Assembly: GCA_963585895.1 (NCBI GenBank)
Contig: OY757904.1
Span: 64,484,961 to 64,548,960, forward strand
Length of the DNA stretch: 64,000 nucleotides
From: Sepioteuthis lessoniana
Lineage: Eukaryota > Mollusca > Cephalopoda > Myopsida > Loliginidae
Direction of reading: 5' to 3'
Shown here: positions 1 to 12,099 of the stretch, in pieces
Position numbering within the stretch: position 1 is the first letter of the stretch
Layout of the letters: each line of letters begins with the position of its first letter
Notes under the pieces: model-generated
What the model saw: only the letters and a program-made list of their open reading frames with translations
What the model was told of the DNA's origin: nothing
Database searches by the model: none
Made by a program: the position numbers and the translations under genes

Positions 1-900
1 AATCATTCTACAACATTCTCTCACTACAATTTGAGATAATCAACAACTTTGAGTGTAAAACCTATTGTAAAAGTTTTTTTTTTATTAAGAACCGGGCAGA
101 ATTACCAATGATCGACCAAATAACCACATAGAAATGATCGGTCGCAACAACATACTAAACAATTAAATAAACCATTGGAATCCTACAATAGGTTTCATTA
201 AATTTTGTAAACCATGCAATATGAAAAACAGCCTAAGCTGCAAACATCTCAAATAAACCAACTTATTCACTATTTTCAAATTAAAAAATATTTGTAAACT
301 TAACAGGAATAAAATAGTATGAACAACGACATAATTTATTTACTGGGATGCACATGCTGTCAAAAACAATATTTTGGAAAGTGAAAATGGCAATTTTATG
401 TTAGACTAAATAATTTCAAATACTGGATCAAATCTATTGATCAGAACAATCTAATATAAGCCAAACAAAACTTCCACACAAATGGTCTCGTTTTCAACAA
501 AGATGCAACATTCCAAAATCTTATTGAGAATTAAAAAAGGTGTAAAAATGAAATCAATAATTTAAAAAAAAAGAAAGAGGACGAATGGATGAAATGTCTA
601 AAAGCTCTAGTGCCATTTTGATTTAATGTGAAACTTCGTCATCCGATCTATTAAGAATAAAAAAATTGATACCTATAAACATCTATGCAAACAAATAAAC
701 ACTAAATAAGTCAATTTCGATTTGAAAGGCTGACCTTTGAAAATAACACCGTGAAAAATCCACATAACCAAAGAAACAAGCCGGTAAAATCTTGGCTAAT
801 TTGAAATACACTCCCAAATTAGTGAGGAAAAGATGTACGTTTGAAAACAACCAGAGACATTTTGATCAGGAAATAATCTTCCGACTATTGGATATGCTAG
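1..900. other. Anonymous AT-rich DNA
   Basis: I see no domain, tRNA-like box or repeat shared with the rest of the window here. The open frames are short and their composition is what AT-rich non-coding DNA gives by chance. Confidence 0.5.
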
Positions 901-907
901 TCTAACA

Positions 908-962
908 GAACACACACACTCACACATACACATACACACATGTACATGGCATATATATATAG
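908..962. repeat. Imperfect (CA)n/(TA)n tract
   Basis: An interrupted run of CA/ACAT units followed by a short TA run. Simple repeat. Confidence 0.7.
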
Positions 963-1206
963 ATATTATCACCCACAAACAGACTTCAGTGTGGCTAGAC
1001 ATGCTAGACGCTTCAAGCTGGGATTGAAATCCGCCTAATTTTACGGTAGACAATGCATTTTGCTGCTCTGCCATTTAGTGACCTACGTGAGCTCGGTAAT
1101 TATAATGCATTATGTATTAGCTTTCATTTGTTTACTTTTGCGCTACCGGATACGGAGTGCTCAATTGTATATGTATGTGTGTACGTGTGTTTGTATAATG
1201 ATTATG

Positions 1207-1207
<1 letters not shown>

Positions 1208-1239
<32 letters not shown>
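1208..1239. repeat. (TA)n microsatellite
   Basis: Uninterrupted TA dinucleotide run of about 15 units. Confidence 0.9.
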
Positions 1240-1242
<3 letters not shown>

Positions 1243-1561
1243 TCAGTATAAAAATTAAAGGCCTTCATTAAAATATCAACGTCTTTTGAAATGCTTCATT
1301 TTCAGATAACACACAGATGTGATGGATACTAGAAATTGCAGTCTTAATCATTGGAACTGAGAAGCAAATTATCATTCTATCAAAATCAAATAAAACACTT
1401 AGAAGAAATTGTTCCCGTAACCAGCGAAAATGAGGAAAATAAAATGTCCAGTGTTCATTTCTCCAGGGAATTATTTGAAAGGTAAGAGTTACCTAACTTA
1501 ACTCTTCAGGTAAAAATGAATTGAAAGCTTATAAGGAGACTAAATATAAATCTGTATTTTG

Positions 1562-1632
<71 letters not shown>
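1562..1632. repeat. (CA)n-(TA)n compound microsatellite
   Basis: About 20 CA units pass directly into about 15 TA units. The same CA-to-TA arrangement recurs at 16.35 kb and 42.06 kb. Confidence 0.9.
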
Positions 1633-1633
<1 letters not shown>

Positions 1634-1846
1634 GAGAGGGTGGCTGAAAATTCCGTTTGCCGGACAAGATATATTCATAAATTATTAACGTATGAGTTTT
1701 ATATCTTTAAAGTAGTCACCCTTACGGTTAACACTGTTCATCAAACGGCGTTGTTATCTTTAGTTCTCATGGTTAAAAATACCATCAATAGAAGAAACAG
1801 TACCATTATATTATCTTTTAAATCTGTGAACTTTTCAGCCAACCAT

Positions 1847-1888
<42 letters not shown>
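1847..1888. repeat. (TA)n microsatellite
   Basis: Uninterrupted TA run of about 20 units. Confidence 0.9.
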
Positions 1889-1890
<2 letters not shown>

Positions 1891-2321
1891 AAAGATTTAG
1901 TAGCCTCTCTTTAAAAGTGCGTGTATGCGTAAAGAGTCTCCGAGAAATTGTAAATTGTGCTAAAAAAAATACGATATTATTTTTCCGGATACAATTAATT
2001 GGCCAAATCTTATTTTGAAGCTAATTGCTTCCTTGAAAGTAAACACATAGTTTGTAATTTTGTGCCTGATTGAGTTTCGTAGATTTGTAGGTCACCCAGC
2101 TAATAGTCACATTACTCAGAAAAGAGTACATATTTGTTCAGTTCAATCTAACAAGGTCAGACTTGATGAATACTATCTCACCTAATGATCGACAACGTCA
2201 AACTTGGAGCCGTACGTTTTCGTCCCGTTTTATTATCTTATTTGATACTGAAATATATTGGGATATTGCGCTGTATTCTTGGGTCAGGAGCGCGGTGTAT
2301 ACTTTTTGCTTAAAAAATATT
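1889..2321. other. No feature seen
   Basis: AT-rich, with no coding or repeat signal that I can recognise. Confidence 0.4.
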
Positions 2322-2566
<245 letters not shown>

Positions 2567-2568
<2 letters not shown>

Positions 2569-2812
2569 CCAGGACATTGGCCCAGCGGTTAGAGTGTTCG
2601 CCAATGGCCCGGGAGACCTGGGTTCAATCCCAGGTCGAGTCATACCAAAGACTTTAAAAATGGAACTTGATACCACCTTGTTTAACACTCAGCATTATAA
2701 GGGTAAAGTGGAGCAATCCAGGGAATGGAGTAGCGCCCTCCCCTACACCTTGGTGTAGTAGCTATCGAAAAGGAAGCCTTCGGGTCACCCTCGACTATGG
2801 TCGCTAACTTTA
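2567..2812 (+). mobile_element. tRNA-derived SINE, family A (complete-looking)
   Basis: The head is tRNA-like: an A-box region (TGGCCCAGCGGTTAGAGTG, 2578-2596) and a B box (GGTTCAATCCC, 2621-2631) with internal RNA polymerase III promoter spacing. A tRNA-unrelated body of about 170 bp follows. A second copy of the same sequence lies at 13.86 kb, so this is an interspersed family and not a tRNA gene. It sits inside a (TA)n tract: TA repeats border both ends, so any target duplication is hidden in them. It resembles the tRNA-derived SINEs known from cephalopods, but I name no family because I could not compare sequences. Confidence 0.8.
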
Positions 2813-2885
2813 TATATATATATATATATAGTCATCCACAGACAGATCTGTTTCGTTCTATCAGTGTGGCTAGATTCCCGATATA

Positions 2886-2906
2886 TATATGTGTGTGTGT
2901 GTGTGT
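2886..2906. repeat. (TG)n microsatellite
   Basis: Short TA then TG run at the head of the following R1 repeat. Confidence 0.7.
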
Positions 2907-3260
2907 TTATTGGTTGCTTGGGTTTTATGGCATCTCAACCTCTTATAAGGTATTTTATGAGAAATCTTTGTTCATATAAATATATATATCAATTTTATAT
3001 AAATTGTAAGCACATATTTTCTAGTTTAACATTTTGAAACCAGTCAGAGCTCACTTTTTTACACACAAAATAGTTCCAAGTATTACTTTCTAACACTAGT
3101 ACTTCTATCTAATGTAAATAATTTGTTTCCCCACAGTTAAGTAATTGCGAGTATCGAAAATATATCAACCTATATCTTTAATAGGAAGCCAATTCTTTTC
3201 ATATAGTTGAATATCTGCGTGGGCACTATTATTCTAAATAGTTCGTTCTTATTTTAAACA
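2907..3260 (+). repeat. Interspersed repeat R1, 5' head and unit part
   Basis: Starts with the R1 head (GGGTTTTATGGCATCTCAACC) and continues with R1-type units containing AGTTCCAAGTATT and GTTAAGTAATT. It lacks the GC-richer R1 tail that is seen at 35.1, 37.3 and 47.3 kb. No coding capacity. Confidence 0.6.
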
Positions 3261-3315
3261 GTATAAATCCGTCGTCGAAATTTGGTTAATTATGTGCATC
3301 CGATCAAGATGTGTT

Positions 3316-6300
3316 TTATAGTGTACTGATTTCCACATGAACTTTTAGGTTGGGGTCATCTTTTATAATGAAGGGCTGAGTTAATCTAGTATGTCCAGTG
3401 CATAGCCGGGCAAGAGTGGTTTCTTCTCTTCCGGTATTATTAGAATCCAGCTCCCTTTCTTTAATGATGGGTTGTACTTGGAAGATGTTTAGGTGATTTT
3501 TCTCCCATGAATGTTGCAATTTATTTGATTGATTTTTGGTTAGAGGTCAGTATAAGGTATTTTTGATTTTTTATCGGGTACCGTGTCAAGAGAAGCTTTA
3601 GCAAATGAATCCGCTTTATCGTTTCCCAGGATTCCAATATGGCTGGGGATGCAGCAGAATATCATCTTTTTCAATGGTTCATAGTTAAGTTTATGCAGAA
3701 GCTTGACAATGAAGGGATTATTAAGTATTGTGCTTTTAAGAGAATTGTAGAACAGAGATCGAATCTGAATGAATGATAAGCGTTTCCTTGTTGCTTAGTG
3801 AAACTAGTATAAGTGCAACATTTATTGCTCAGATTTCGGCAGAAAATATGGAGGCCTCTTTTGGGAAAGTCTTTTTTAAGCTTTTCTGTGGAGAACTGCT
3901 CCACATCCGGTTCCGTTGTGGCTTTTGGAGCCATCTATGAAAATGTGGAAGTGATTGGGATATCTCTCCTAAATGTTGTTTATTTTCTCTTGGTTGGTAA
4001 AAGGATGAGTTTAATTTTTAGGGGGCTTGTTTAAATCAAGAATAACCGCAAGTTGCTTTAGTAGCCAAGGAGGACATGTTAGTAGTATGATATCGTGAAT
4101 GTTTGTGAGTAAAATGTCTGTGCCTTCAAGTATGTGTTTCATGAAAAGGCCGAATGTGTTCATGGTCTTTTCTCACCGCTCAAATAGGTTTTGCTGTTTG
4201 GAATTGAAAGTGAAGTCCTAAGCTGGATTGAATCGTTAAGATCTTAGCTAATTTTCTGAATCTACGTTTTAAAGGTGGTTCGTAGGCTTCAGAAAAAAGG
4301 TTCTACTTTCGATGTTCTAAAGCCCCTAAGACGAGTCGCAATCCCACATATGGACTGTTTATTATGATTTGAGTTAGGATATTCTGTTTGCTCCATATAT
4401 GAAATAGCCATAGTCTATTTTTGAGCGGATTAAGGTTTTATATAATTTCATCAAGGTGTGCTGGTCTGCACTCCAGCCTTTGTGGGCTAATACACAAAGG
4501 AATTTCAATGCTTTGCTTCATTTCTCTTTTAAGTGTTGAAAGTGTGGAATGAAAAAGAGATTTTTATCAAAAATAACGCCGAGGAATTTGCACTGCTGAA
4601 CGACTAGAAAATTCTGAATCGTCCAGATTTTGTGTGGAGTTGTGCATTTTCCTTAATTGACAAGAATACATGCACTTGGTTTTTGTTTTGCAGATTTTAA
4701 AGTCGTTCATCATAGCCCATTTGTTTATTTTGTTGATGCCTTTCTGCAGTTGACGTTCTATATATTTGAATGTAATGGTGATACAGAAATCATCAACGAA
4801 CAAATACTTATCAACTCGCGGATTCAGGCAATTGATGATGCATTTGAATTTTATGTTGAAGTCGCTTACTGATACTACACTCTGCAGTTGGGATGTTTGA
4901 TAAGGTTGAACCTAAACGAACTCGGAATTTCCTATCCAAAAAATAGCTTTTATAAAGTTTGAAAGTCTGCCTTTCAATCCCATGTTGTGCAAATCATTCA
5001 CGATACCCTACTTCCAAGAAGTCTTGTATGCTTTATCTAGGTCAAGGAAAATTGCTATGAGATGTTGTTTTTGTACATTTGCCTCTCGTATGGAGGTTTC
5101 TAATTTGACCACATGATCCATTGTTGATCTTCGGCTTCTAAAGCTGCATTGTAAGTTGGTAAAAAGATTATTGGATTCTATAAACAAAACTAGCCTTATT
5201 TTGACCATTTGTTCCATGGTCTTGCACAGGCAGCTTGTTAAGGTTATTGGCTGATAGTTTGATGGGCAAAGATTATTCTTTCCTGGTTTAGGTATTGGGA
5301 TGATGGTAACTAGTTTACATGATTCTGGGAGTATGCAATTTTCCAAATGTCGTTTAGTCCAATAAGTAAGTATTCTGAGGATTTGGGAGTTAGTTTTCTA
5401 AGAAATTCGCAGTGAATTTCATCTGGGCCAACTGCAGTATCGCAGGATTTTTGGATGGTTTCTTTTAGTTCTTATTTTGAAAAAGATCCGTTTAGCTTTC
5501 TTGTCTTTGTATTTGTGAAATTCTGTGTTGGAGTTTGTGGAAGAGGAATTTGCTGAGAAGGTCTCAGCTAAAGTGTCGGCATTATTTTTTATATTGGTGA
5601 CCTGAGTATTATATTCAATGAGGTGTTTGAGTGGAGTAGCTTGATTTTTACCAGAAATTTTGTGGGTCATTATCCAGACTGTGTTTGTTTTGGAGGACGA
5701 ATTAAGTTTATAAACAATTTTGCAATATGATCTTTTTAGTATCCTTAATAGCTTTCTTTACCTTTGACCTGGGCAGTTTAAAAGAATTTAGAATGCTCGT
5801 TATGGGTTATTTTATGAATTTCTTGAGGGCAGTATTTCGTAGTGTGGTTGCTATTTTGCACTCATTGTTAAACCAGGGTGTGTTGCGTCTGTTTGAGAGT
5901 GAGGATTTTGGTATACATTCATTTCCTATTCCAAATAATGTTTTAGTAAAATGCTTTATTAGAATTGCGCTGTTTCAGTCTTGAAGCATTTTTCTATTGC
6001 ATAAGTTTTTGAATTGTTGCCAGTCGGCCTTATTTGTTTTTCAGCAGGGAAGCCTGATGTCATGGATAGGTTGTGCGATTTCCAGTATTATGGGGAATGG
6101 GTCACTGCCTCAAGGATCGTCATGGACATTCCATGTGTAATTCATGTAGCTTGAATGATCAGATAGTGTGATGTTGATAGCTGAATAGCAGCCGGTAGAT
6201 GGTTTAAGATAAGTTAGAGATTTATTATTTAAGATACAGAGATTGTTTCTATTGATTACCTACACAAGATTCATGCCCTTTTTTTGGTTTTCAGGCACCC

Positions 6301-6852
6301 CCACATAGTAGTGTGACTGTTAAGGTCACCTAGTTATATGTAGGGTTAATGAATTTGTTCTATTACTATATTATGTTTTTGTTGTTTATGGTATTGTGTG
6401 GAGATATATAAATGGAGCAGATATTTACTGGTTAGTAAAGTATAGTTTTGACAGCAATAACTTGGAGATTATTGTCGATGTTGATTTGCTATTGGGGTAT
6501 CTCTTCCCTAATAGGGACAGATAAACCTCCAGAAGCACTATGTCTATCTTTGTATCGGTGATTATGACTGAAACTGCGTTATGTTCAACTGGTTATCTTT
6601 GAGGAATATTTATTGAAGACATACTACTTTGGGGTTATATTCATTTAGGAATAGTTACAGTTCTTCGTAATTAGCTCTAATTCCTCTACAGTTCAATTCT
6701 ATGATTTTGTTAGACATTTTTATTGAATTTAATCTTGGAAGTTCCACAGAGTTATTTGATGGTTCATTATTATTCCTTTGCTCCGAGCTGTTTGTTGGTT
6801 TATTCATTTGGGTTTTGGGTTTAGTTAATTGGATGCTGCTTTCTGTTTCCAT
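3316..6852 (-). pseudogene. Jockey LINE ORF2 (endonuclease-RT-RNase H), broken
   Basis: ORF2 nicks target DNA and reverse-transcribes the element RNA. The start near 6.72 kb has the endonuclease opening IIELNCRGIRANYEEL. RT fingers lie at 5008-5346 (IPIPKPGKNN, SNYQPITLTSCLCKTMEQMV, FLDLDKAYKTSW). The catalytic FVDD motif is at the start of 4567-4803. An RNase H piece lies at 3671-3934, and its downstream helix motif (SHIGILGNDKADS) is near 3.62 kb. The C-terminal GHTRLTQ segment is at 3316-3519. Frameshifts and stops interrupt it throughout. RNase H as a C-terminal domain is variably present in this LINE group. Confidence 0.8.
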
Positions 6853-6933
6853 CTTTTCTAATAGTCTGAATTCATTCGTTGTTTCTATAGTTTCTTACTC
6901 TTGTATTTTTTTAAGGTAGGTTTTTGTTTATTT

Positions 6934-8090
6934 TTAAGTGTCTTTTAGAGGTGTCTGTTGAGACTGGTGGTCGTATTGGGGATCTTTCATCTTTTGGTAT
7001 TGTTTTGCTGGAAGATATTTTAGTAGGGTTTTAACACTGACATGGGCAGGGGTATAGCCGTTTTTTCCTGCGGATCGATTTTCTCCATATACGTGTGTGT
7101 TTGGGAGGGTGTTTCTGAAGCTTGGTATTGTCATTTTTTTAAAGTTCAAGCGAGGCTTTTACTTCTAGCCGTATTAAAGGTTTTACAATCTCTTCATATT
7201 TCTTATGTGGAGCTTTTCCTTTTTGGACTACATGAGAATAAATAGGACTTTTAGACCCTGCTAACATCTTCTATGCTTCATTATAAGGAATGTTGTTTTT
7301 GTGTTTTATTGCTAGGATTTCCAACTGTCACAAGATCTTGTGTATACCAGATGGTCACAGCCACAGTCGGCACATTTATTTGTAAGTTTACATTCATTAA
7401 TGTGGTCTTCAGGATCTTGTTGACCAAATTTCCTGCACACTTCTATAACTCCTTGCTTTTTAAGTTCTCTTTTGATTTTTTAATTGTACAGAGCGAGAGT
7501 TCTTTGCTTCGAATAATCCCCTTACTTACGTTCAGGAATTTGTGAGGGTAGGTTTTGACAGGGGTGTTGTGGAAAGCTGGAAATCCGCATATTTTCTTTT
7601 TTTCCACATCCATGAGCAGAGTTTCATTTTTTAATTTTTTTTACAGATATAGGCGTTAAGTTCTGAGATATAACTTTTTCTTTTATAAAATGAGATAGAT
7701 TTGAAATGGGTGCGCTCGTAGATTCGATTGTGAAAGGAGATTCATTTTCGTTATCCGAAGAAGAATTTAATTCTGAGAAGTTTTCTTTGAATTTCTGTTT
7801 TAGAAAGCCATATGCATTATTTGTTTTTCCCTCTTCCTATGCTCCACCACACATCATGGAGTCCAATTTGTTTTACGAATGCACCAAAGTGGAAAACCAT
7901 TTGCCCTGGTTGTGACGCGGATATATTACCAGTATACTCGTGTTAAGAGCAAGATTCTGAGCCTCTGCCAAATTCTGTTTTTTCTAACTCAACAATCTAA
8001 CAGGATCAAAAAGTCCTTTCCTCTTGACACAATTAACCAGTAGTACCCACTTGTAGCACTGTCAAGATAAAGAGTTAGGCATTTTCCCGC
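6934..8090 (-). pseudogene. Jockey LINE ORF1 (Gag-like, zinc knuckle), broken
   Basis: ORF1 of such LINEs makes the RNA-binding, Gag-like protein that packages the element transcript. Reading the minus strand from about 8.09 kb, pieces of the frame run through acidic and polar sequence near 7.75 kb. They then reach a cysteine/histidine-rich part near 7.3-7.45 kb with a Cys-x2-Cys-x3-His-x6-Cys knuckle (CADCGCDHLVYTRSC) preceded by a second degenerate knuckle. The 6934-7149 piece is rich in Lys/Gln and looks like the C-terminal tail. Several stops and at least two frame changes separate the pieces. The ORF also looks short compared with typical Jockey ORF1, so part is probably deleted. Confidence 0.6.
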
Positions 8091-8239
8091 TTGAGCTGAT
8101 TGGATAATACGTTCGGGATTAAATAAACATACGCGTGTTAGGGCATGACGGGACCAGCCGATTGATCAGATCGGGCCTACCCGACCCCTCGGATCAAGTA
8201 AGGTGCAGAGTGGTGTGTTGTAAATAATTTATCGTTCTG

Positions 8240-8400
8240 CCGCTGGATCAATGACTACTCAACTACCAGGATTCTGTACTAGCACCCTACGGATTATCAT
8301 CCATGGCCAACAGGTGGTCCCATTGCGAGGTGGGGCCTTACCTCTCAGCAGAGGTGCAGTCGACGTATTCTACAGCCCCAGCAGACAAGGCGAGAGTTTA
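8240..8400 (+). repeat. R1 repeat, diverged tail
   Basis: The last part (GTCGACGTATTCTACAGCCC) matches the end of the R1 tail seen at 22.6, 35.3 and 35.7 kb, with the preceding 'CTCTCAGCAGAGGTGCAG' as in other copies. The rest is too diverged to be sure. Confidence 0.5.
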
Positions 8401-8717
8401 TGTTTGTGTATGTGTGTGTCTGTGTGTGCATCTGTCTCGGTAGGTTGGTTGATGTAGGTGGGTGGATGTTTGTGTTAAGATAATAATTAAGCAGTGATTA
8501 AAAATTATTCGATGTTCTGCAATTAGAGCAATATACAATAAATATTGATCATTGAAAATGTAAAAATGGTCTTACTATACAAATTTCACGAACTTTGATC
8601 CTCAGGTAGGCAATAAAATTAATGCATTTCCACTCATTTTTCAACATAATTGATTATATAGATTCGTGAAACTTGAGTATTTTGAATGGTTTTATGTTTG
8701 AACTCTGGAAGATAATA

Positions 8718-9200
8718 TCATCATCATGATCATGTCATGCGGTTAGCACGGATATCCCTGACCCTCTCTCTCCACGTCTCCCTATCATCCTTCGCCTCCG
8801 GCAGGTCTTCAGGGTTAAATCCCATATCATCACATAGCTGCTGTATGTATGTTCGAGCTGGTCGTCCTGCTTTTGATTGGCCATATGCAGGGGTCCACAG
8901 GAGTATATCACTTACGAGCTCGTCTCCGCTTCTCCAGCAGTGTCCGGCATGTCTGGTTCGTCTAGCTTGGATAGTTTTTGTGATAAGTGGTAGGTGACCG
9001 TACAGTTGGTGCCCTGTGGGGTGCTGCTTCCAGGACTTGTTCAATATTGCTCTTAACATTCTTGAATAATTGCCGTCTAGCTTCTCCTCCAACCGTTTAG
9101 TCAGCGTCCAAGTTGTGCATCCATACAGCAGTATCGACATGACCACAGCCTGGAAGAAACTGCGTTTCATTTTATCGATCAGGTTTGATTTCCATATAAG
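8718..9200 (-). mobile_element. RTE-like LINE, 3' end of RT ORF
   Basis: An open minus-strand frame of 146 residues (8730-9170) encodes the region downstream of the RT catalytic core: FFQAVVMSILLYGCTTWTLT, then LDGNYSRMLRAILNKSW, TRHAGHCWRSGDEL and GRPARTYIQQLC. These motifs are shared with the copies at 42.1 and 49.3 kb. The 3' end runs into ATG-type triplet repeats (minus strand ATGATGATG-like), a tail type known for RTE-clade LINEs. The copy is 5'-truncated and has no catalytic YADD. The clade call is from motif memory. Confidence 0.75.
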
Positions 9201-10185
9201 TTTCTAGTGATGGCCACGCGCAGAAAATACACTTTAACCGCGACAAAATGATCTTATGCTTAGTCTTTCCTATGTCTGTGCAAGAATATTAAGGTTGATA
9301 AACCTTTTAAATTACATTAAGTTATCATTCTTTAAGTTAAAACAAAATCCTGTGTAAATTACACCCACAAAAATGGTCTATTAGGATTTATGCCTACTGA
9401 TTAGAAGACCTTAAACATTGATGTTCACAGAATTCTTTGTTTTTTGTTGTGTTTTTCTACGAGAGTAAAAAATTAGATTCTTTCTAATCACCAACTTCAG
9501 TGAAATCTTTATTATATGACGACTTAACTAAGAAAAATAAACCCAGTGTCAATTGAATTTAAACGCAGAAGACATTTTTCTAGTTTAGATTAAAGCTACG
9601 TGACCACAAAACAACTTATCATTTTTTTCCGTCTAAAATGCAAAGTGATTTTTAAAAAATGCTTTAGATTTTTGTCATTTTTTTTTTTTTGTAATTGGAA
9701 TTTATATTCTAATCTCCGTTTAAAGTTATTTAATTCATTTACAGATGAAAAGGAAAAAAAACTGTCCGAGTGGAAAATGTTTATTCACACTGGAAATAAA
9801 TGAAACTAAAAAAACATTGATATTTTTAAATTCAGACAGCTATACTTTTCTCAGTGATTAAAAATTATCAATTTTGCGTTTAAAACAAGCAATAAATAAA
9901 AAAATAAATATTTTTCTTTTAGATTGCTAAATAGAATTAATGTGTCAGAATTTTTTAGGCAAATCACATTAGCAATTTATTTTTAATGTAGGGAGCAAAG
10001 TCTTGAAATTGATTTTTCTTAAATGTATTTCATTGTAGACGTTAGCTTTCTCGCTTAAGAGACTCAAGATAAATCCAGGCAATGGCATATGTGTCGTGTA
10101 AGAGTATCTCGCAATAATGCAACGACCTACATAAGTCTTATTACTTTATCATCGTAAGCTACTCGGTGATATTGTTATGTTTTGA
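9201..10185. other. No feature seen
   Basis: AT-rich sequence with homopolymer A and T runs. I recognise no domain or shared repeat. Confidence 0.4.
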
Positions 10186-10189
10186 CCTT

Positions 10190-10690
10190 TTGACACGGCC
10201 AAAAATGCCAATCTAATGGCATTCTAATGGCAGTTATGAGAGGAAATCGCGTGGGCGGAAATTGGCTGATGAAATGGGACGAGGTAAAAAAAAATCCCAT
10301 TATAGTCTCATAGACTGACGCACCGGAAGAGAGTGACCTCTGCACTGCTTGATAGTTATTTCCGCTCGATGACGATCACACAGGCCATTCCAAAGAAAGC
10401 GGAAGTGACACATTCCGGTCGCCAGATATCGGAAGAAGTTGCGGAGGCGTGTCCATATCACCGTGTGGGAATTTGAAGGTAATGTAAGGCCGACGAATTG
10501 AACAGAAGGAAGACAGGCGAGTAGAGCTGAGGACAAGCAGTAAAGTTGGAGGGGAGATTGACGAGATGGAGTAAGGAAAGCCAGGGCTCCGGTTGAGCAG
10601 CCATGGAGAACGAGAAAAACACAACGTTGACGGCCATAACTTTGGGGTCAACATATTTCAGTTATGTTCGGTCTCCAGCTCCCTCTCACA
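10190..10690 (+). repeat. Interspersed repeat R2, copy 1
   Basis: Shares long stretches with 51.62-52.19 kb, for example CACCGGAAGAGAGTGACCT, CTCGATGACGATCACACA, CGCCAGATATCGGAAGAAG and GAGGCGTGTCCATATC. It is GC-richer than its surroundings. The repeat has internal duplication (clearer in the second copy). I see no open frame conserved between the copies apart from what nucleotide similarity alone would give. Unknown class. Confidence 0.7.
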
Positions 10691-10969
10691 CGCAAACTTT
10701 GTGTAAACCTTTTCGAACCCTTGCAATAAAGTGAGAGGTAAATATTTTTCGAAGAAGTCTTCTTGCGTCTGTTATTCCTGCGTGCGTCGTTTATCATTGC
10801 GTCGGTATGTATCCAGCATATATATGTATATTTCTGCATGAACATGTATATGAGAATGCAACAATATTTCGCAAGTTAAATAAGTTACTAATGAAGATGT
10901 TTGCCTTGTTTTTGCGGAGGTAAAGACGGCTCGCATCGGTCAAAATATGGCAGTCATCCTATATATATA

Positions 10970-11188
10970 TGTTGTAAGACCGAAACTTACCTGCATCATG
11001 GACTCTTCCAGCACTATATAACTAACGTAGTAATATTCTAATACGGCGTAGCAGTGGCAGCAGTAGTACAGATGTATTAGAAGTATGACTACCAATATTG
11101 GACACTATCCTTTGTAACTTTTGTTAATATATCTTTCTTACCTCTAAACGATGTTTTCCTTCTGTGTACCGACTTTGGGTCCACATCA
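10970..11188 (+). repeat. 5' LTR of Ty3/gypsy copy 1
   Basis: Begins TGTTGTAAGACCGAAAC and ends GGGTCCACATCA, so it has TG...CA ends. Its reverse complement matches both LTRs of the copy at 55-59 kb along its length. It begins directly against a short (AT)n run. Confidence 0.85.
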
Positions 11189-11189
11189 G

Positions 11190-11207
11190 TGGCGACGTAC
11201 GAATTCG
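11190..11207 (+). other. Candidate primer-binding site of Ty3/gypsy copy 1
   Basis: Immediately after the LTR the sequence reads TGGCGACGTACGAATTC. TGG at this spot pairs with the CCA end of a tRNA, and TGGCGAC is the kind of start used with arginine-type tRNA primers. The match to a real tRNA was not checked. Confidence 0.55.
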
Positions 11208-12099
11208 AGAAATGCCCTCATGCCGAAAGCCTTACTAGTCCCCGATCAATAACGACAGGAAGATTCGAGAATTTCGTCCTCACCACATCAGAGGAACTAC
11301 TCAATCACACAGCAGTGGTGAACGAGTAAAGTAAGCTTGCATCACTACACCAGCGACTATATACAAACATATTCCGCTAACGAACATCAGTGACGACCTA
11401 GCGCTTCGACACCAACGGAATATTTAAGATTATTAAAATCTGTCCAAACAATATAACGGTTAACCAAGTATCGAGAATAATTTCTTACACGAAAAAAAAC
11501 AAACAAAAAAAAAACACTTTGTTCACAAAATGAATTGACAAAGTCAAGCGTTTGGAAAACTATTCACAAAATTCAGTGAGGCGAGCTTTTTTCTTTTCTA
11601 AAAAAAAAAGAAAGCAAGTTCTCATACAATAAAAAAAAGTAAAGTATTTTTTTTTTACTTCGGTCTGAAGGATATATTTTTCTTCTCCCCTCCCCACACT
11701 TCTATAAAAAAGTTTGTCTACAATTACAAAAATCGCCCAGCAAAGAACTGAGAAAAAAACGGCTTACATGCTAACACTTATGCAAATCAACCTATTGGGC
11801 GCCCACCAAGAAATGCTTTTTCTTTATATCATTCTTTACTAAAACATTTTGGCGAACAAAAAATATATATTAGTGTGGAGGAAATTTTAATAACCAAATT
11901 AAACGGAACAACGGTATTTAGAAAGAAGATAAACCAGTTAGTAGTCATATTCTTTGTTTATTTTTGCTAACATAAAAAAAAAACTGTCAAGATTCTTGTG
12001 TACTCTCCCCTGGTACACGGGTTTTCAAAGCAATAGTAATTGATGTAATATTTTTACCTTGTTCATCCCCTTTAGGCTACATAATGTAAATCTTATCGA

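Larger units (their letters stand above)
3290..8100 (-). mobile_element. Jockey-group LINE, long but decayed
   Basis: On the minus strand the domains run in LINE order. ORF1 (about 8.1-6.9 kb) has zinc knuckles. It is followed by an apurinic-type endonuclease start (6.7 kb), an RT (5.4-4.5 kb) and an RNase H (3.9-3.6 kb). Every domain carries stops and frameshifts, so the copy is dead. No poly(A) tail is visible at the 3' end, which abuts an R1 repeat, so the extreme 3' end is probably lost. Related fragments lie at 40.2-41.4 kb (minus) and 54.8-60.4 kb (plus). The Jockey assignment rests on recalled motif order and wording; an I-group element is possible because an RNase H domain is present. 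Confidence 0.8.

Noticed and set aside
2567..2650. Possible tRNA gene (A and B boxes present)
   Set aside because: No proper cloverleaf with acceptor pairing, and the same sequence with a shared 170-bp body recurs at 13.86 kb, so it is a SINE head.
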